Source: Oscillospiraceae bacterium (GTDB lineage: Bacteria > Bacillota > Clostridia > Oscillospirales > Ruminococcaceae). From it: 39,070 nucleotides of DNA. Both the position numbers and the translations under genes were made by a program. This document shows, in pieces, positions 13,940 to 21,500 of this stretch (positions are counted from its first letter, which is position 1; every line of letters begins with the position of its first letter). The stretch covers positions 1-39,070 of the forward strand of contig WQYC01000025.1 of assembly GCA_009781425.1 (NCBI GenBank), read 5' to 3'. The notes under the pieces were generated by a model. The model was not told where the DNA came from and made no database searches. It saw nothing but the letters and a program-made list of their open reading frames with translations.

Positions 13940-14464
13940 ATGAGAAAAATCAGATTAACAGCTTTAGTGATTCTTGCAGCTTTTGCGCTACTCTGCACCG
14001 CCTGCAGCGGCAACGTAAACCCCGACAGCATTGATTTTGACAGGTCGTATTCCTTAACTGCGCAGTTTGAATACGGCGGCAACAGCTCAACCGCGCAGTT
14101 CACCCGCACCGCGCCCGACGAATGGAGCGGAACATTGACCGAGCCGTATTCACTGCAGGGCGTTGAAATAAGCTACACCCCGCTCGAAATGTCTGTTTCT
14201 TATTCGGGCTTTTCGGTTGATTTAGACAGCGCACCGCCGAACGTAAACGTCACTGCGTTCCTCATGCTTTGCGCGCTTGAAAGCGCGTTTAAAGGCGACG
14301 CAACCTCAGTGACTTCCGGTAAGGACTGGGTGGAAATCACCGGCAGAACAGACGGCGATACATACGTTTTAACACTTAACAGAGTCGGGCTTCCCGTGTC
14401 GCTTGATGTCCCTGCAAGGCAACTCAAAATTACTTTCAGCGATGTTACTGTGAAGAATTTTTAG
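13940..14464 (+). CDS. Lipoprotein of unknown function
   Basis: 174 aa. The signal peptide with lipobox LLCTAC (modified Cys at about 22) predicts an exported, membrane-anchored lipoprotein. The mature part is beta-rich with alternating Ser/Thr strands (SYSLTAQFEYGG, DTYVLTLNRVGLPVSLDVP), resembling lipoproteins that sit in the membrane as a sandwich, but no family is recognised. Its ribosome site lies in the terminator stem just upstream, so translation from readthrough RNA might be reduced. The gene stands alone between two terminators. Confidence 0.8.
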   Translation: MRKIRLTALVILAAFALLCTACSGNVNPDSIDFDRSYSLTAQFEYGGNSSTAQFTRTAPDEWSGTLTEPYSLQGVEISYTPLEMSVSYSGFSVDLDSAPPNVNVTAFLMLCALESAFKGDATSVTSGKDWVEITGRTDGDTYVLTLNRVGLPVSLDVPARQLKITFSDVTVKNF

Positions 14465-14488
14465 TATAAATTCCGCGCTTTTACAAAT

Positions 14489-14523
14489 AATAAAAATACG
14501 ATGCAATGCATCGTATTTTTATT
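14489..14523. terminator. Symmetric terminator hairpin
   Basis: A perfect 17-bp inverted repeat around one central base: left arm 14489-14505 and right arm 14507-14523, with A-rich and T-rich outer ends. It terminates the lipoprotein gene and could act in both directions. The following gene's GAAAGG begins two bases after it. Confidence 0.75.
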
Positions 14524-14539
14524 TGAAAGGCTCATTAAA

Positions 14540-14767
14540 ATGAAAAAGAAACATAGAAACCCAACGCTTATGCCGCGCAACATCGAATCAATGTCGCCCT
14601 ACGATATGTGCGCAATTTCGGACACTAAAAAAACCGACACCGTAATGAAAAAGCCGCGCGAAATGATTGCAGACATGACGGCGGCAGACACTGACCCTAA
14701 CGGCTCTTATACAGGTGCGCCTGTGAACAGAAACGAGAAGCCTGTGCAGGACGCGGACGATTTATAA
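14540..14767 (+). CDS. Small hydrophilic conserved-type protein ending PVQDADDL
   Basis: 75 aa from the ATG at 14540 (MKKKHRNPTLMPRNIESMSP), chosen over the ATG at 14501 because that one lies in the terminator stem and GAAAGG precedes 14540. There is no signal or membrane segment. The C-terminal GSYTGAPVNRNEKPVQDADDL resembles the ending (GSYTG-x-P ... PVQDxDDL) I recall from small uncharacterised proteins of Clostridia; this is from memory, not a search. A terminator follows. Confidence 0.7.
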   Translation: MKKKHRNPTLMPRNIESMSPYDMCAISDTKKTDTVMKKPREMIADMTAADTDPNGSYTGAPVNRNEKPVQDADDL

Positions 14768-14771
14768 AAGA

Positions 14772-14800
14772 AACGAGCGGCTTGACAGCCGCCCGTTTTG
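14772..14800 (+). terminator. Terminator after the small hydrophilic protein
   Basis: AACGAGCGGCT (14772-14782) and AGCCGCCCGTT (14787-14797) form a stem with one mismatch and a TGAC loop, followed by TTTTG. Confidence 0.75.
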
Positions 14801-14843
14801 TGCAATATTCACAAACCAATATATATATATATATATTGCACAA
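14798..14843. repeat. Inverted TTGTGCAATAT pair around an AT-dinucleotide run
   Basis: TTGTGCAATAT (14798-14808) and its exact complement ATATTGCACAA (14833-14843) are separated by 24 nt containing an (AT)n run at about 14819-14834. The same 11-mer occurs at 8569-8579 upstream of the GH94 gene. The right copy abuts the -35 of the next promoter, so it may be a regulator site or form a cruciform. Confidence 0.5.
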
Positions 14844-14873
14844 TAGACATTATTATACATTATGTGGTATAAT
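14844..14873 (+). promoter_or_regulatory. Promoter of the second dockerin-like gene
   Basis: -35 TAGACA (14844-14849), 18 nt, -10 TATAAT (14868-14873), 57 nt before the ATG at 14930. The leader contains a GTAG...CCCTAC palindrome. Confidence 0.55.
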
Positions 14874-14876
14874 TAT

Positions 14877-14906
14877 GTAGGCGGAACGGATAAATCCGTT
14901 CCCTAC
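14877..14906. repeat. Palindromic repeat (single-hairpin form) in the leader
   Basis: 30 nt starting GTAG and ending CCCTAC, with a GGAACGGAT / ATCCGTTCC hairpin inside. It shares arms with the repeat at 35361-35413. Confidence 0.65.
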
Positions 14907-14929
14907 AAATATTTTGGAGGACGAAAGAA

Positions 14930-15649
14930 ATGAAAAAAGTAATTTCGGTTTTACTCAGCATGATTATGGCATTGTCGCTTGTGACGGCGGTTTCTGCTTC
15001 GGGCTTAACGACAGCGGACGCGCTCACGGTGCTTCGCGCGGCGGCGGGCATGATTGAGCTCACAGCGGAGCAAAAGACAAATTTAGGAATCAGCGGCACA
15101 CCGTCAACTGCTGACGCACTCAGGATTCTGCGCGTAGCGGCAGGGCTTTCGACGGAGCAAGCGTCGGTGGTGGGAACGTGGAAAATTTCTGATGAAAGTA
15201 TTAAAGAATATATTGATTTTATGCTCGGCGTAAATTGGCTCTTTGCTCAAAGGGTTAGTGAATGTACGTGTGGATGTGATGGGCAGGACAGGCGGAACGC
15301 CTCCTGTACAACAGTAAATGAAATAATCGCAGAAGAAACAGCAAGACTTCAACCTGTAAGGCAAGAATTTAAAGAGGACGGAACTTGGGTAAGAACTGAG
15401 TGGAACTATGAATTTGTAATACCAAGCGACACTGTTCGATACATTCAAGATGGGCTTAGGATTCTCACTCCCGATATTGAAACTTATATACCTGCTCCCG
15501 ATGATTGGTGGCTTCTTCATTGGATTTATGAAGAAGAAATAGCTCATCCTAATAAAATCAGTCCTTGCGGAACGATGTTATACATTTTTAACACTCATGG
15601 GTATAATACAGCCAGAATGGCTGGTTATATCATATATGTAAGAGCATAA
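14930..15649 (+). CDS. Secreted protein with dockerin-like module and unknown C-terminal domain
   Basis: 239 aa with GGAGG 10 nt before the ATG. A signal peptide (about 1-23) is followed by LTTADALTVLRAAAGMI and GTPSTADALRILRVAAGL, almost the same 70-residue N-terminus as the protein at 5170-6045, with the Ca-binding loop again lost (GISGTP). The remainder (about 80-239) is different. It begins VVGTWKISDESIKEYIDFML, contains CTCGCDG, and carries a GTWKI...FKEDGTW pattern like lipocalin-type ligand-binding folds. No family is assigned. A bidirectional terminator follows 5 nt after the stop. Confidence 0.8.
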   Translation: MKKVISVLLSMIMALSLVTAVSASGLTTADALTVLRAAAGMIELTAEQKTNLGISGTPSTADALRILRVAAGLSTEQASVVGTWKISDESIKEYIDFMLGVNWLFAQRVSECTCGCDGQDRRNASCTTVNEIIAEETARLQPVRQEFKEDGTWVRTEWNYEFVIPSDTVRYIQDGLRILTPDIETYIPAPDDWWLLHWIYEEEIAHPNKISPCGTMLYIFNTHGYNTARMAGYIIYVRA

Positions 15650-15653
15650 AAAC

Positions 15654-15679
15654 AAAGGGCGGCTGTGAAGCCGCCCTTT
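15654..15679. terminator. Bidirectional terminator closing the glycan operon
   Basis: AAAGGGCGGCT (15654-15664), loop GTGA, AGCCGCCCTTT (15669-15679). It sits between two converging genes and serves both. Confidence 0.85.
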
Positions 15680-15681
15680 TT

Positions 15682-17145
15682 CTAATCAATCGTAATTTTA
15701 AACACCACGGGATTCGCGCTCGAAACTGTTTTTGTTTCGATTGTCAGCGCGTCATTATCCCGCGTGAATACAGGCTTTTCATCGAACCCCAAAACCTCAA
15801 CATCTTTGATTATACTGAAAAAATCATGCGAGCGTTCAGCGAGCGTTTTTATTTTTACCACGCCGCTTTCGGGGTAGATTAAAACAACTGCGTACAAGCT
15901 TGCACCGTTCTGCGTGAAGCGTATATCCTCGCTCGTGAACTGCTTTTCCTCGCCGTCCGTGAAGTGCCCTTCCTTAATTTGCGTCGGGCCTTCACCGAAA
16001 GTACGGAAGCAATTTGTATCGTAAATCGCCTCGCCGTTGACCGCGAGCCACGCGCCGATTTCGCGCAGAATAGCAACTTCTTCTTCAGGAATTTCGCCGC
16101 TCGCCTTCGGACCAATGTTGAGCAGAAGCGAGCCGTTTTTGCTGACAATATCAACCAAATCGCGGATAATCGCACTGCTTTTTTTGTAATAATTCTTCTG
16201 CGTGTAGCACCACGAATTCGTCGCCGCGCTTGCGCAGGTTTGCCAGAAATAGGGCTTCATGGAAGCGAACTGCCCGCGCTCAACGTCAAGCACAGCCGAG
16301 CCGAACGCGAACGCGTCATGCTTGTAATTAATCGCTACAGGCTTGCCCCATTCAAGCCCGCGGTTGTAGTAATACGCCGCGATTTTTTTAAGGTACGGCT
16401 TCATTGCTTTGATTTGCACCCACCAGTCAAAATACAGCACCGCAGGCTGATAATTGTCAATAAGCTCAGCCGTGCGCACGAGCCAGTCCTCCATGAATTC
16501 TTTGCTCGGCTCGGGCGTGTAAATATCGTAGTGGTCAAGATTATTTTCCGGGACTGAAGCCCAGTAAAAATCGCCTTCCTTGAAGTCGCCGCAGATGTCA
16601 CTTTCAAACTCTCTGCCGTTTCCGAAAAACCACCAGTGCTCGATTCTGTGGGAGGACGCGCAAAGCCGCACGCCGCGCTTTTCTGCAGCTAACTTTAGTT
16701 CGCCAAGAACATCGCGCTCGGGACCCATTTCAGCGGCGTTGAAACGTGAGATTTCCGACTTGTACATTTGAAAACCGTCGTGGTGCTCGGCGACAGGCAT
16801 GACGTATTTTGCGCCTGCCTGCACAAACAAATCAAGCCATTCATCGGCGTTGAATTCCTCTGCCTTGAACAGCGGAATGAAGTCCTTGTAGCCGAAGCTT
16901 TTATGCTCGCCGTAGGTCTCGATATGGTGCTTAAATTCGGGCGAATCCTTGATGTACATATTGCGCGAATACCACTCGTTATTGAACGCGGGAACGCTGT
17001 ACAAACCCCAGTGAATGAAGATTCCGAACTTGGCGTTCTTGTACCACTCAGGCACAGGAACGCTCTTCATGGAATCCCAATTATCCTTGTATTGACCGCC
17101 GTTAATCACGCTGTCAATTTGGTTTAAATACTCTTTTTTAGTCAT
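15682..17145 (-). CDS. GH29 alpha-L-fucosidase, cytoplasmic
   Basis: 487 aa with AAAGGA before the ATG; it overlaps the GH3 gene by 8 nt. It removes alpha-linked L-fucose. Seen: WYKNAKFGIFIHWGLYSVP, YVMPVAEHHDGFQMY (the catalytic-site His pair), and the nucleophile motif VLYFDWW (Asp about 239). The next part, GSLLLNIGPKASGEIPEEE, is the family's conserved end of the barrel, and a C-terminal beta-sandwich follows. No signal peptide, so the substrate must be imported. As the last gene of the operon it fits removal of fucose from xyloglucan oligosaccharides, although GH29 substrates vary and linkage cannot be read from sequence. Confidence 0.92.
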   Translation of the reverse strand: MTKKEYLNQIDSVINGGQYKDNWDSMKSVPVPEWYKNAKFGIFIHWGLYSVPAFNNEWYSRNMYIKDSPEFKHHIETYGEHKSFGYKDFIPLFKAEEFNADEWLDLFVQAGAKYVMPVAEHHDGFQMYKSEISRFNAAEMGPERDVLGELKLAAEKRGVRLCASSHRIEHWWFFGNGREFESDICGDFKEGDFYWASVPENNLDHYDIYTPEPSKEFMEDWLVRTAELIDNYQPAVLYFDWWVQIKAMKPYLKKIAAYYYNRGLEWGKPVAINYKHDAFAFGSAVLDVERGQFASMKPYFWQTCASAATNSWCYTQKNYYKKSSAIIRDLVDIVSKNGSLLLNIGPKASGEIPEEEVAILREIGAWLAVNGEAIYDTNCFRTFGEGPTQIKEGHFTDGEEKQFTSEDIRFTQNGASLYAVVLIYPESGVVKIKTLAERSHDFFSIIKDVEVLGFDEKPVFTRDNDALTIETKTVSSANPVVFKITID

Positions 17146-19135
17146 TTTTTATTCCTTTTAATCGAATGTCGCGCGAGGAAAAGCCTATGCTAACTTCTCC
17201 CGCTTCGAGTTCTTTTAACGTGAAAATAATTTCCTGCTTTTCGCCCGCATGAAGTAATATTTTCTTAAACGCGCGCAGACATTTTTCTGCATATAATTGC
17301 ACAGTTACCTTGCCGAAAACTGCACCGATATTCTCAATTTTGCACTTAATTTCCGTGCCGTTTATAGTAAGCTCGGAAAGCTCAAACTGCGTGTAAGAAA
17401 GCCCGTGTCCGAACGGGAAAAGCGGCGTTATATCAGCAGAATCGAAGTGCCTGTAGCCGACCTTATTCCCCTCTAAGTAACGCACTTTTTCCTCATCACC
17501 CGGGAACTCGCCTATGCTGTGCGAGGAGTAATCCTCGAGCTTTAAAGCGAAGGTTTCCGGCAGACAGCCGCTCGGATTTACACTACCGAGAAGCACGTCC
17601 GCAAGCGCGTGACCGCCCTCACAGCCCGCGTAATAGCTCCACACGATTGCTTTCGTTTTATTCGCCCAGCGGCTCATATCAACCGCCGAACCGCCGTTCA
17701 TCACAATAATCATGTTCGGGTTTACAGTGAGCAATTCTTCAATCAGCGTGTCCTGCCGATACGGCAGAATCATGTCATCGCGGTCGAAGCATTCGCGGTC
17801 TTGCAGGTGGTTCAAGCCACCCACGAAAATCACGTGTTCATGCTCACTCGCAAGCTTTACCGCCTCGCGCCGTAAGTCCTCGTCGGGCTTCGGCGGGTAG
17901 ATTTTCACGTTGTTAATTTCGGGCGAAATATCATGCGTATTGCAGTCAAAAAGCTCATAGGTTTCCGCCGCGTAACCGCGCGCGTAAGTCACCTCGCAGT
18001 TGCCGCCGAGCCGTCCGCTGATACCGAGCAGCGGGTGAATTTCATACAGGACTTTGAGCTCCGCACTGCCGCCGATTTCAGCGTGATGACGGCTTGCGTT
18101 ATCGCCGATAATCAGCAGTTTTTTCAGCTTTTTGGGCTTTAAAGGCAGAAGCTTTTCTTCGTTCTTGAGCAGAATTATCCCCTCTGCCGCAACGTCATAA
18201 GCAACCGCGCGATGCTCGGGAATATTGTAAATTCCGCGCTTGCGATTATCAGAAAACATTTTTAAATTTTCCATTAATTTTAGCACGTTCAGCACTTTTT
18301 TGTCGATGTCGGCTTCGCTCACTTTACCCTCGCGGACAGCCGTGAGAAGCGGCTTCGCGAAGTAATAATCATCGAAGTCGGGCGTATACGACATTTCAAT
18401 ATCCATGCCGACTTTCGCGGCTTCCTCAGTGTCGTGAATTGCACCCCAGTCCGAAACGACAGCGCCCTCAAAGCCCCATTCGTCGCGCAGAATCTTGTCA
18501 AGTAATTCCGCGCTATGCCCTGCGTAATGCCCGCGGAATTTGTTATAAGCGCACATCACTGTATGGGTTTTTCCGTCCTTGACAGCCGCCTCGAAGCCCG
18601 GCAGGTAAATCTCGCGAAGCGCCTGTTCATCGACTTCTACGTCGATAGACATTCGCTTGGTTTCCTGATTATTAACCGCATAATGCTTCACGCAAGCCGC
18701 GACATCGCTCTCTTGAATTCCGCGAATTAAAGGCGCGACAACCTCTGAAATTAATAACGAGTCTTCGCTCATGTACTCGAAATTTCGCCCGCAAAGCGGA
18801 CTGCGTTTTATGTTTATGCCCGGTCCGAGAATCACGTCCTTGCCGCGCCCGCGCGCTTCCGCGCCGAGCACCTGCCCTTGCTTGTAGGCGAGCTCGGGAT
18901 TCCAAGCCGCCGCAAGCGCGCCGCCGCTCGGCAGGTAGGTAATATTATCGTTTTTGCTGTTGGGAACCCAGCGGTCGTTCATGAACTCATTGCGCACGCC
19001 CATCGGGCCGTCGCTGAATTTAAGCGGAGGGATTCCAAGCCGCGGAACTCCCGCGGTTTGGAAAATCCCACAGCCGTGAATCATGCCTATTTTTTCTTCG
19101 AGTGTTAACTGCGTCAGTAACTCTTTGATTTTCAT
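17138..19135 (-). CDS. GH3 beta-glucosidase-type glycosidase, cytoplasmic
   Basis: 665 aa from the ATG at 19135, in an ATGA overlap with the GH31 stop; a GGAG lies in the end of GH31. Seen: the TIM-barrel start LTLEEKIGMIHG, LGIPPLKFSDGPMGVRNEF, the KHYAVNNQE motif, the nucleophile VVSDWGA (Asp about 227), and the alpha/beta sandwich (ITPLFPFGHGLSYTQF). The terminal part is shorter than a full fibronectin-III domain. It lacks a signal peptide. It probably removes beta-glucose from the non-reducing end after xylose removal; beta-xylosidase activity is an alternative. Confidence 0.92.
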   Translation of the reverse strand: MKIKELLTQLTLEEKIGMIHGCGIFQTAGVPRLGIPPLKFSDGPMGVRNEFMNDRWVPNSKNDNITYLPSGGALAAAWNPELAYKQGQVLGAEARGRGKDVILGPGINIKRSPLCGRNFEYMSEDSLLISEVVAPLIRGIQESDVAACVKHYAVNNQETKRMSIDVEVDEQALREIYLPGFEAAVKDGKTHTVMCAYNKFRGHYAGHSAELLDKILRDEWGFEGAVVSDWGAIHDTEEAAKVGMDIEMSYTPDFDDYYFAKPLLTAVREGKVSEADIDKKVLNVLKLMENLKMFSDNRKRGIYNIPEHRAVAYDVAAEGIILLKNEEKLLPLKPKKLKKLLIIGDNASRHHAEIGGSAELKVLYEIHPLLGISGRLGGNCEVTYARGYAAETYELFDCNTHDISPEINNVKIYPPKPDEDLRREAVKLASEHEHVIFVGGLNHLQDRECFDRDDMILPYRQDTLIEELLTVNPNMIIVMNGGSAVDMSRWANKTKAIVWSYYAGCEGGHALADVLLGSVNPSGCLPETFALKLEDYSSHSIGEFPGDEEKVRYLEGNKVGYRHFDSADITPLFPFGHGLSYTQFELSELTINGTEIKCKIENIGAVFGKVTVQLYAEKCLRAFKKILLHAGEKQEIIFTLKELEAGEVSIGFSSRDIRLKGIKND

Positions 19136-21399
19136 AGCTTTAACTCCGCTACTTTCCCGTCTTCAGCGGTGACAGTTTTATCGCCGACAGTGATTGTATT
19201 GCCGCTGCGGATTGCTTTTATAGTAAGCTTGTCGTTACCGTTCACATCGGGGATTATGCAGCTTGCCTCACCGTCAGCAGACATATAAAACCGCAGTGTT
19301 ACGCCGTTTGCGTAGTCATAATCAGGACGGTTGTCAACTGCGCCCATAGGCAGAATCGTGCCGTCACGAACAAAAATCGGCATTGAAAAATAGTCGTATT
19401 TTTCAGTGTACCAGCGTCCGCCCTCGCGTACCTCGCCGCTTAATAAGTGCGTCCACTTACCGAAAGGCAGGTAGTAATTCACCTCGCCGCTTTCATCGAA
19501 AACAGGCGCGACGAGCAAGCTGTCACCGAACATATATTGTCTGTCAAGATAATCTGTTGCCGGGTCACAACCAAATTCAAACGCCATCGGACGCATAACG
19601 GGAATCCCTGTTTTGTGCGCTTTTACAGCCATTGCGAACAGATACGGCATAAGTCTGCACTTTAATTTAATAAACGCGGCAAGCACCTTGCTCGCTTCAT
19701 CGTCATAAGCCCACGGCACACGGTAGCTTGTCGAGCCGTGCAAGCGTGTGTGCGTCGAGAACGCGCCGAAGCCTATCCAGCGTTTATAAACATCAGCAGT
19801 CGCAGTCATTTCAAAGCCGCCAATGTCGTGGCTCCAAAATGAAAATCCGCTCATAGCGAAGGACAGCCCGCCGCGCAGAGATTCCGCCATAGACGGGAAG
19901 TTTGCAGAGTTATCGCCGCCCCAGTGTACGGGGAACATCTGACCGCCGGCGTGCGCGCTACGCGCAAAAAGAACAGCCTCACCTTCGCCTTTAATTTGCT
20001 TTAGCAAATTAAAGACACACTCATTGTAAATATGCGCGTAGTAATTATGCATACCAACAGGGTCTGCGCCGTTGTGATATTGCACGTCAATCGGAATCCT
20101 CTCGCCGAAGTCCGTCTTGAAGCAATCCACACCCATATCAAGCAGAGTTTTAAGCTTATCAGTGTACCACTTCGCCGCCGCAGGGTTCGTGAAGTCGATT
20201 ATGCCGATTCCCGGCTGCCAATGGTCCATCTGCTTAATGCCCTTGCCGTCAGCGCGCATTAAATAATAGCCTTTTTCGAGCCCCTCACGGAAAAACTTCG
20301 TCCCCTGCGCTATGTAAGGGTTAATCCAAACGCAAATTTTGAGTCCTTTTTCCTCTTTGTAACGCTTCAGCATACCGCGCACGTCGGGGAAGGTTTCGTT
20401 GTCCCATTCCATTTCGCACCAACGCAGTGCCTTCATCCAGAAGCAGTCGAAGTGGAAAACGCTGAGCGGAATATCGCGCTCTGCCATGCCGTCTATGAAG
20501 CCGGAGGTAGTTTCTTCGTCGTAGTTAGTAGTAAACGAAGTCGAAAGCCACAGCCCGAACGACCAAGCAGGAGGAAGCGCAGGACGCCCTGTCACGCTCG
20601 TGTAGCTTGAAAGAATTTCTGCAGGTGTTTCGCCGTAAATGACCTGAAAACGCAGCTCTTCGCCCGGCACAGAGAAGCCTGTGTAAGAAACCTTCTCACT
20701 TGCAACCTCAAAGGAAACGCTGGAGGTATGGTCAACGTAAACGCCGTAATTACGGTTTGTCATGTAGAAAGGTACGTTTTTGTAGGAAATCTGCGAAGAT
20801 GTTCCGCCGTCCTCGTTCCAAATGTCGATGCTCTGACCGTTCTTGACAAACGCGCTGAAACGCTCGCCGAGCCCGTAGACACATTCGCCTACGCCGAGGG
20901 ATAATTCCGCGACCATGTAGGGCTTATAATCAGCTAAAAGATAATTTTCTTTCGGGAACATGGTAGACTTTTTGCGTCCGTATTTCATGTAGCCGATGTT
21001 GCGGAAGCCGCAAGATGTCAGCACTTTGCCGCCTGCTTCAAAAGTAAAGCCGAAGTTCTCGCGGTCAACGCGGACGGTCATCTTGCCTGCCGTCATGACA
21101 GCTTCCTTGTCGGTAACTTTTATATCAGCGGGGCAAGGCGAAAAATTCTTTTCAAGCTGCGGTTCTTTTCCGTCGAAGCCCTCGAAGTGACGGCAGTGAA
21201 CGCCGATTGTATTCTCGTTTACAGAGCGGAATTCAATCGTGAGCGTAGGTACGTCTACAGATGCTCCGCGGGCATAAATCGGGCGTGACGGGCAGATTAA
21301 ACGCATACAGCCGTCCTCTGCCTCAACTGCATACGCCTGCATAGCGTACATTTCATTCGCGTCCTCACTGCGAAGCCAATAACCTTCAGTAAATTTCAT
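19132..21399 (-). CDS. yicI: GH31 alpha-xylosidase (YicI type)
   Basis: 755 aa with AAAGGAT before the ATG. It hydrolyses alpha-1,6-xylosyl residues, as in isoprimeverose and xyloglucan oligosaccharides. The nucleophile region KTDFGERIPIDVQYHNGADP (Asp about 428) closely matches YicI-type alpha-xylosidases rather than alpha-glucosidases. The acid/base region HWGGDNSANF (Asp about 493) and the GYGLGERF-like VYGLGERF motif are present. Four domains and the expected length. No signal peptide. It sits directly before the GH3 gene, and these two activities alternate when xyloglucan oligosaccharides are trimmed. Confidence 0.93.
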   Translation of the reverse strand: MKFTEGYWLRSEDANEMYAMQAYAVEAEDGCMRLICPSRPIYARGASVDVPTLTIEFRSVNENTIGVHCRHFEGFDGKEPQLEKNFSPCPADIKVTDKEAVMTAGKMTVRVDRENFGFTFEAGGKVLTSCGFRNIGYMKYGRKKSTMFPKENYLLADYKPYMVAELSLGVGECVYGLGERFSAFVKNGQSIDIWNEDGGTSSQISYKNVPFYMTNRNYGVYVDHTSSVSFEVASEKVSYTGFSVPGEELRFQVIYGETPAEILSSYTSVTGRPALPPAWSFGLWLSTSFTTNYDEETTSGFIDGMAERDIPLSVFHFDCFWMKALRWCEMEWDNETFPDVRGMLKRYKEEKGLKICVWINPYIAQGTKFFREGLEKGYYLMRADGKGIKQMDHWQPGIGIIDFTNPAAAKWYTDKLKTLLDMGVDCFKTDFGERIPIDVQYHNGADPVGMHNYYAHIYNECVFNLLKQIKGEGEAVLFARSAHAGGQMFPVHWGGDNSANFPSMAESLRGGLSFAMSGFSFWSHDIGGFEMTATADVYKRWIGFGAFSTHTRLHGSTSYRVPWAYDDEASKVLAAFIKLKCRLMPYLFAMAVKAHKTGIPVMRPMAFEFGCDPATDYLDRQYMFGDSLLVAPVFDESGEVNYYLPFGKWTHLLSGEVREGGRWYTEKYDYFSMPIFVRDGTILPMGAVDNRPDYDYANGVTLRFYMSADGEASCIIPDVNGNDKLTIKAIRSGNTITVGDKTVTAEDGKVAELKL

Positions 21400-21423
21400 G
21401 GTGTTAAATCCTTTCTGTTATAT

Positions 21424-21488
21424 GTAGGGGACGCCCTGTGTGGCGTCCCGTTTTGATATGGCGGGACGCCACACAGGGCGTCCCCTAC
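21424..21488. repeat. Long perfect palindromic repeat between GH31 and the binding protein
   Basis: Two perfect 27-bp arms (21424-21450 and 21462-21488) around an 11-nt loop. The outer ends are GTAGGGGACGCC and GGCGTCCCCTAC. It has no T run, so it is not a simple terminator. In the operon RNA it would form a very stable hairpin, which may shield upstream mRNA from exonucleases. Confidence 0.85.
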
Positions 21489-21500
21489 GTTAAATCTATT

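Noticed and set aside
14819-14834. AT-dinucleotide microsatellite as a phase-variable promoter
   Set aside because: The run is upstream of the -35 rather than between -35 and -10, and sits as the spacer of an inverted repeat. Variation there is possible but not supported by sequence alone.
21424-21488. Intrinsic terminator between the binding protein and GH31
   Set aside because: The stem lacks a T run and belongs to the GTAGGG repeat family. The following genes overlap tightly and need readthrough.
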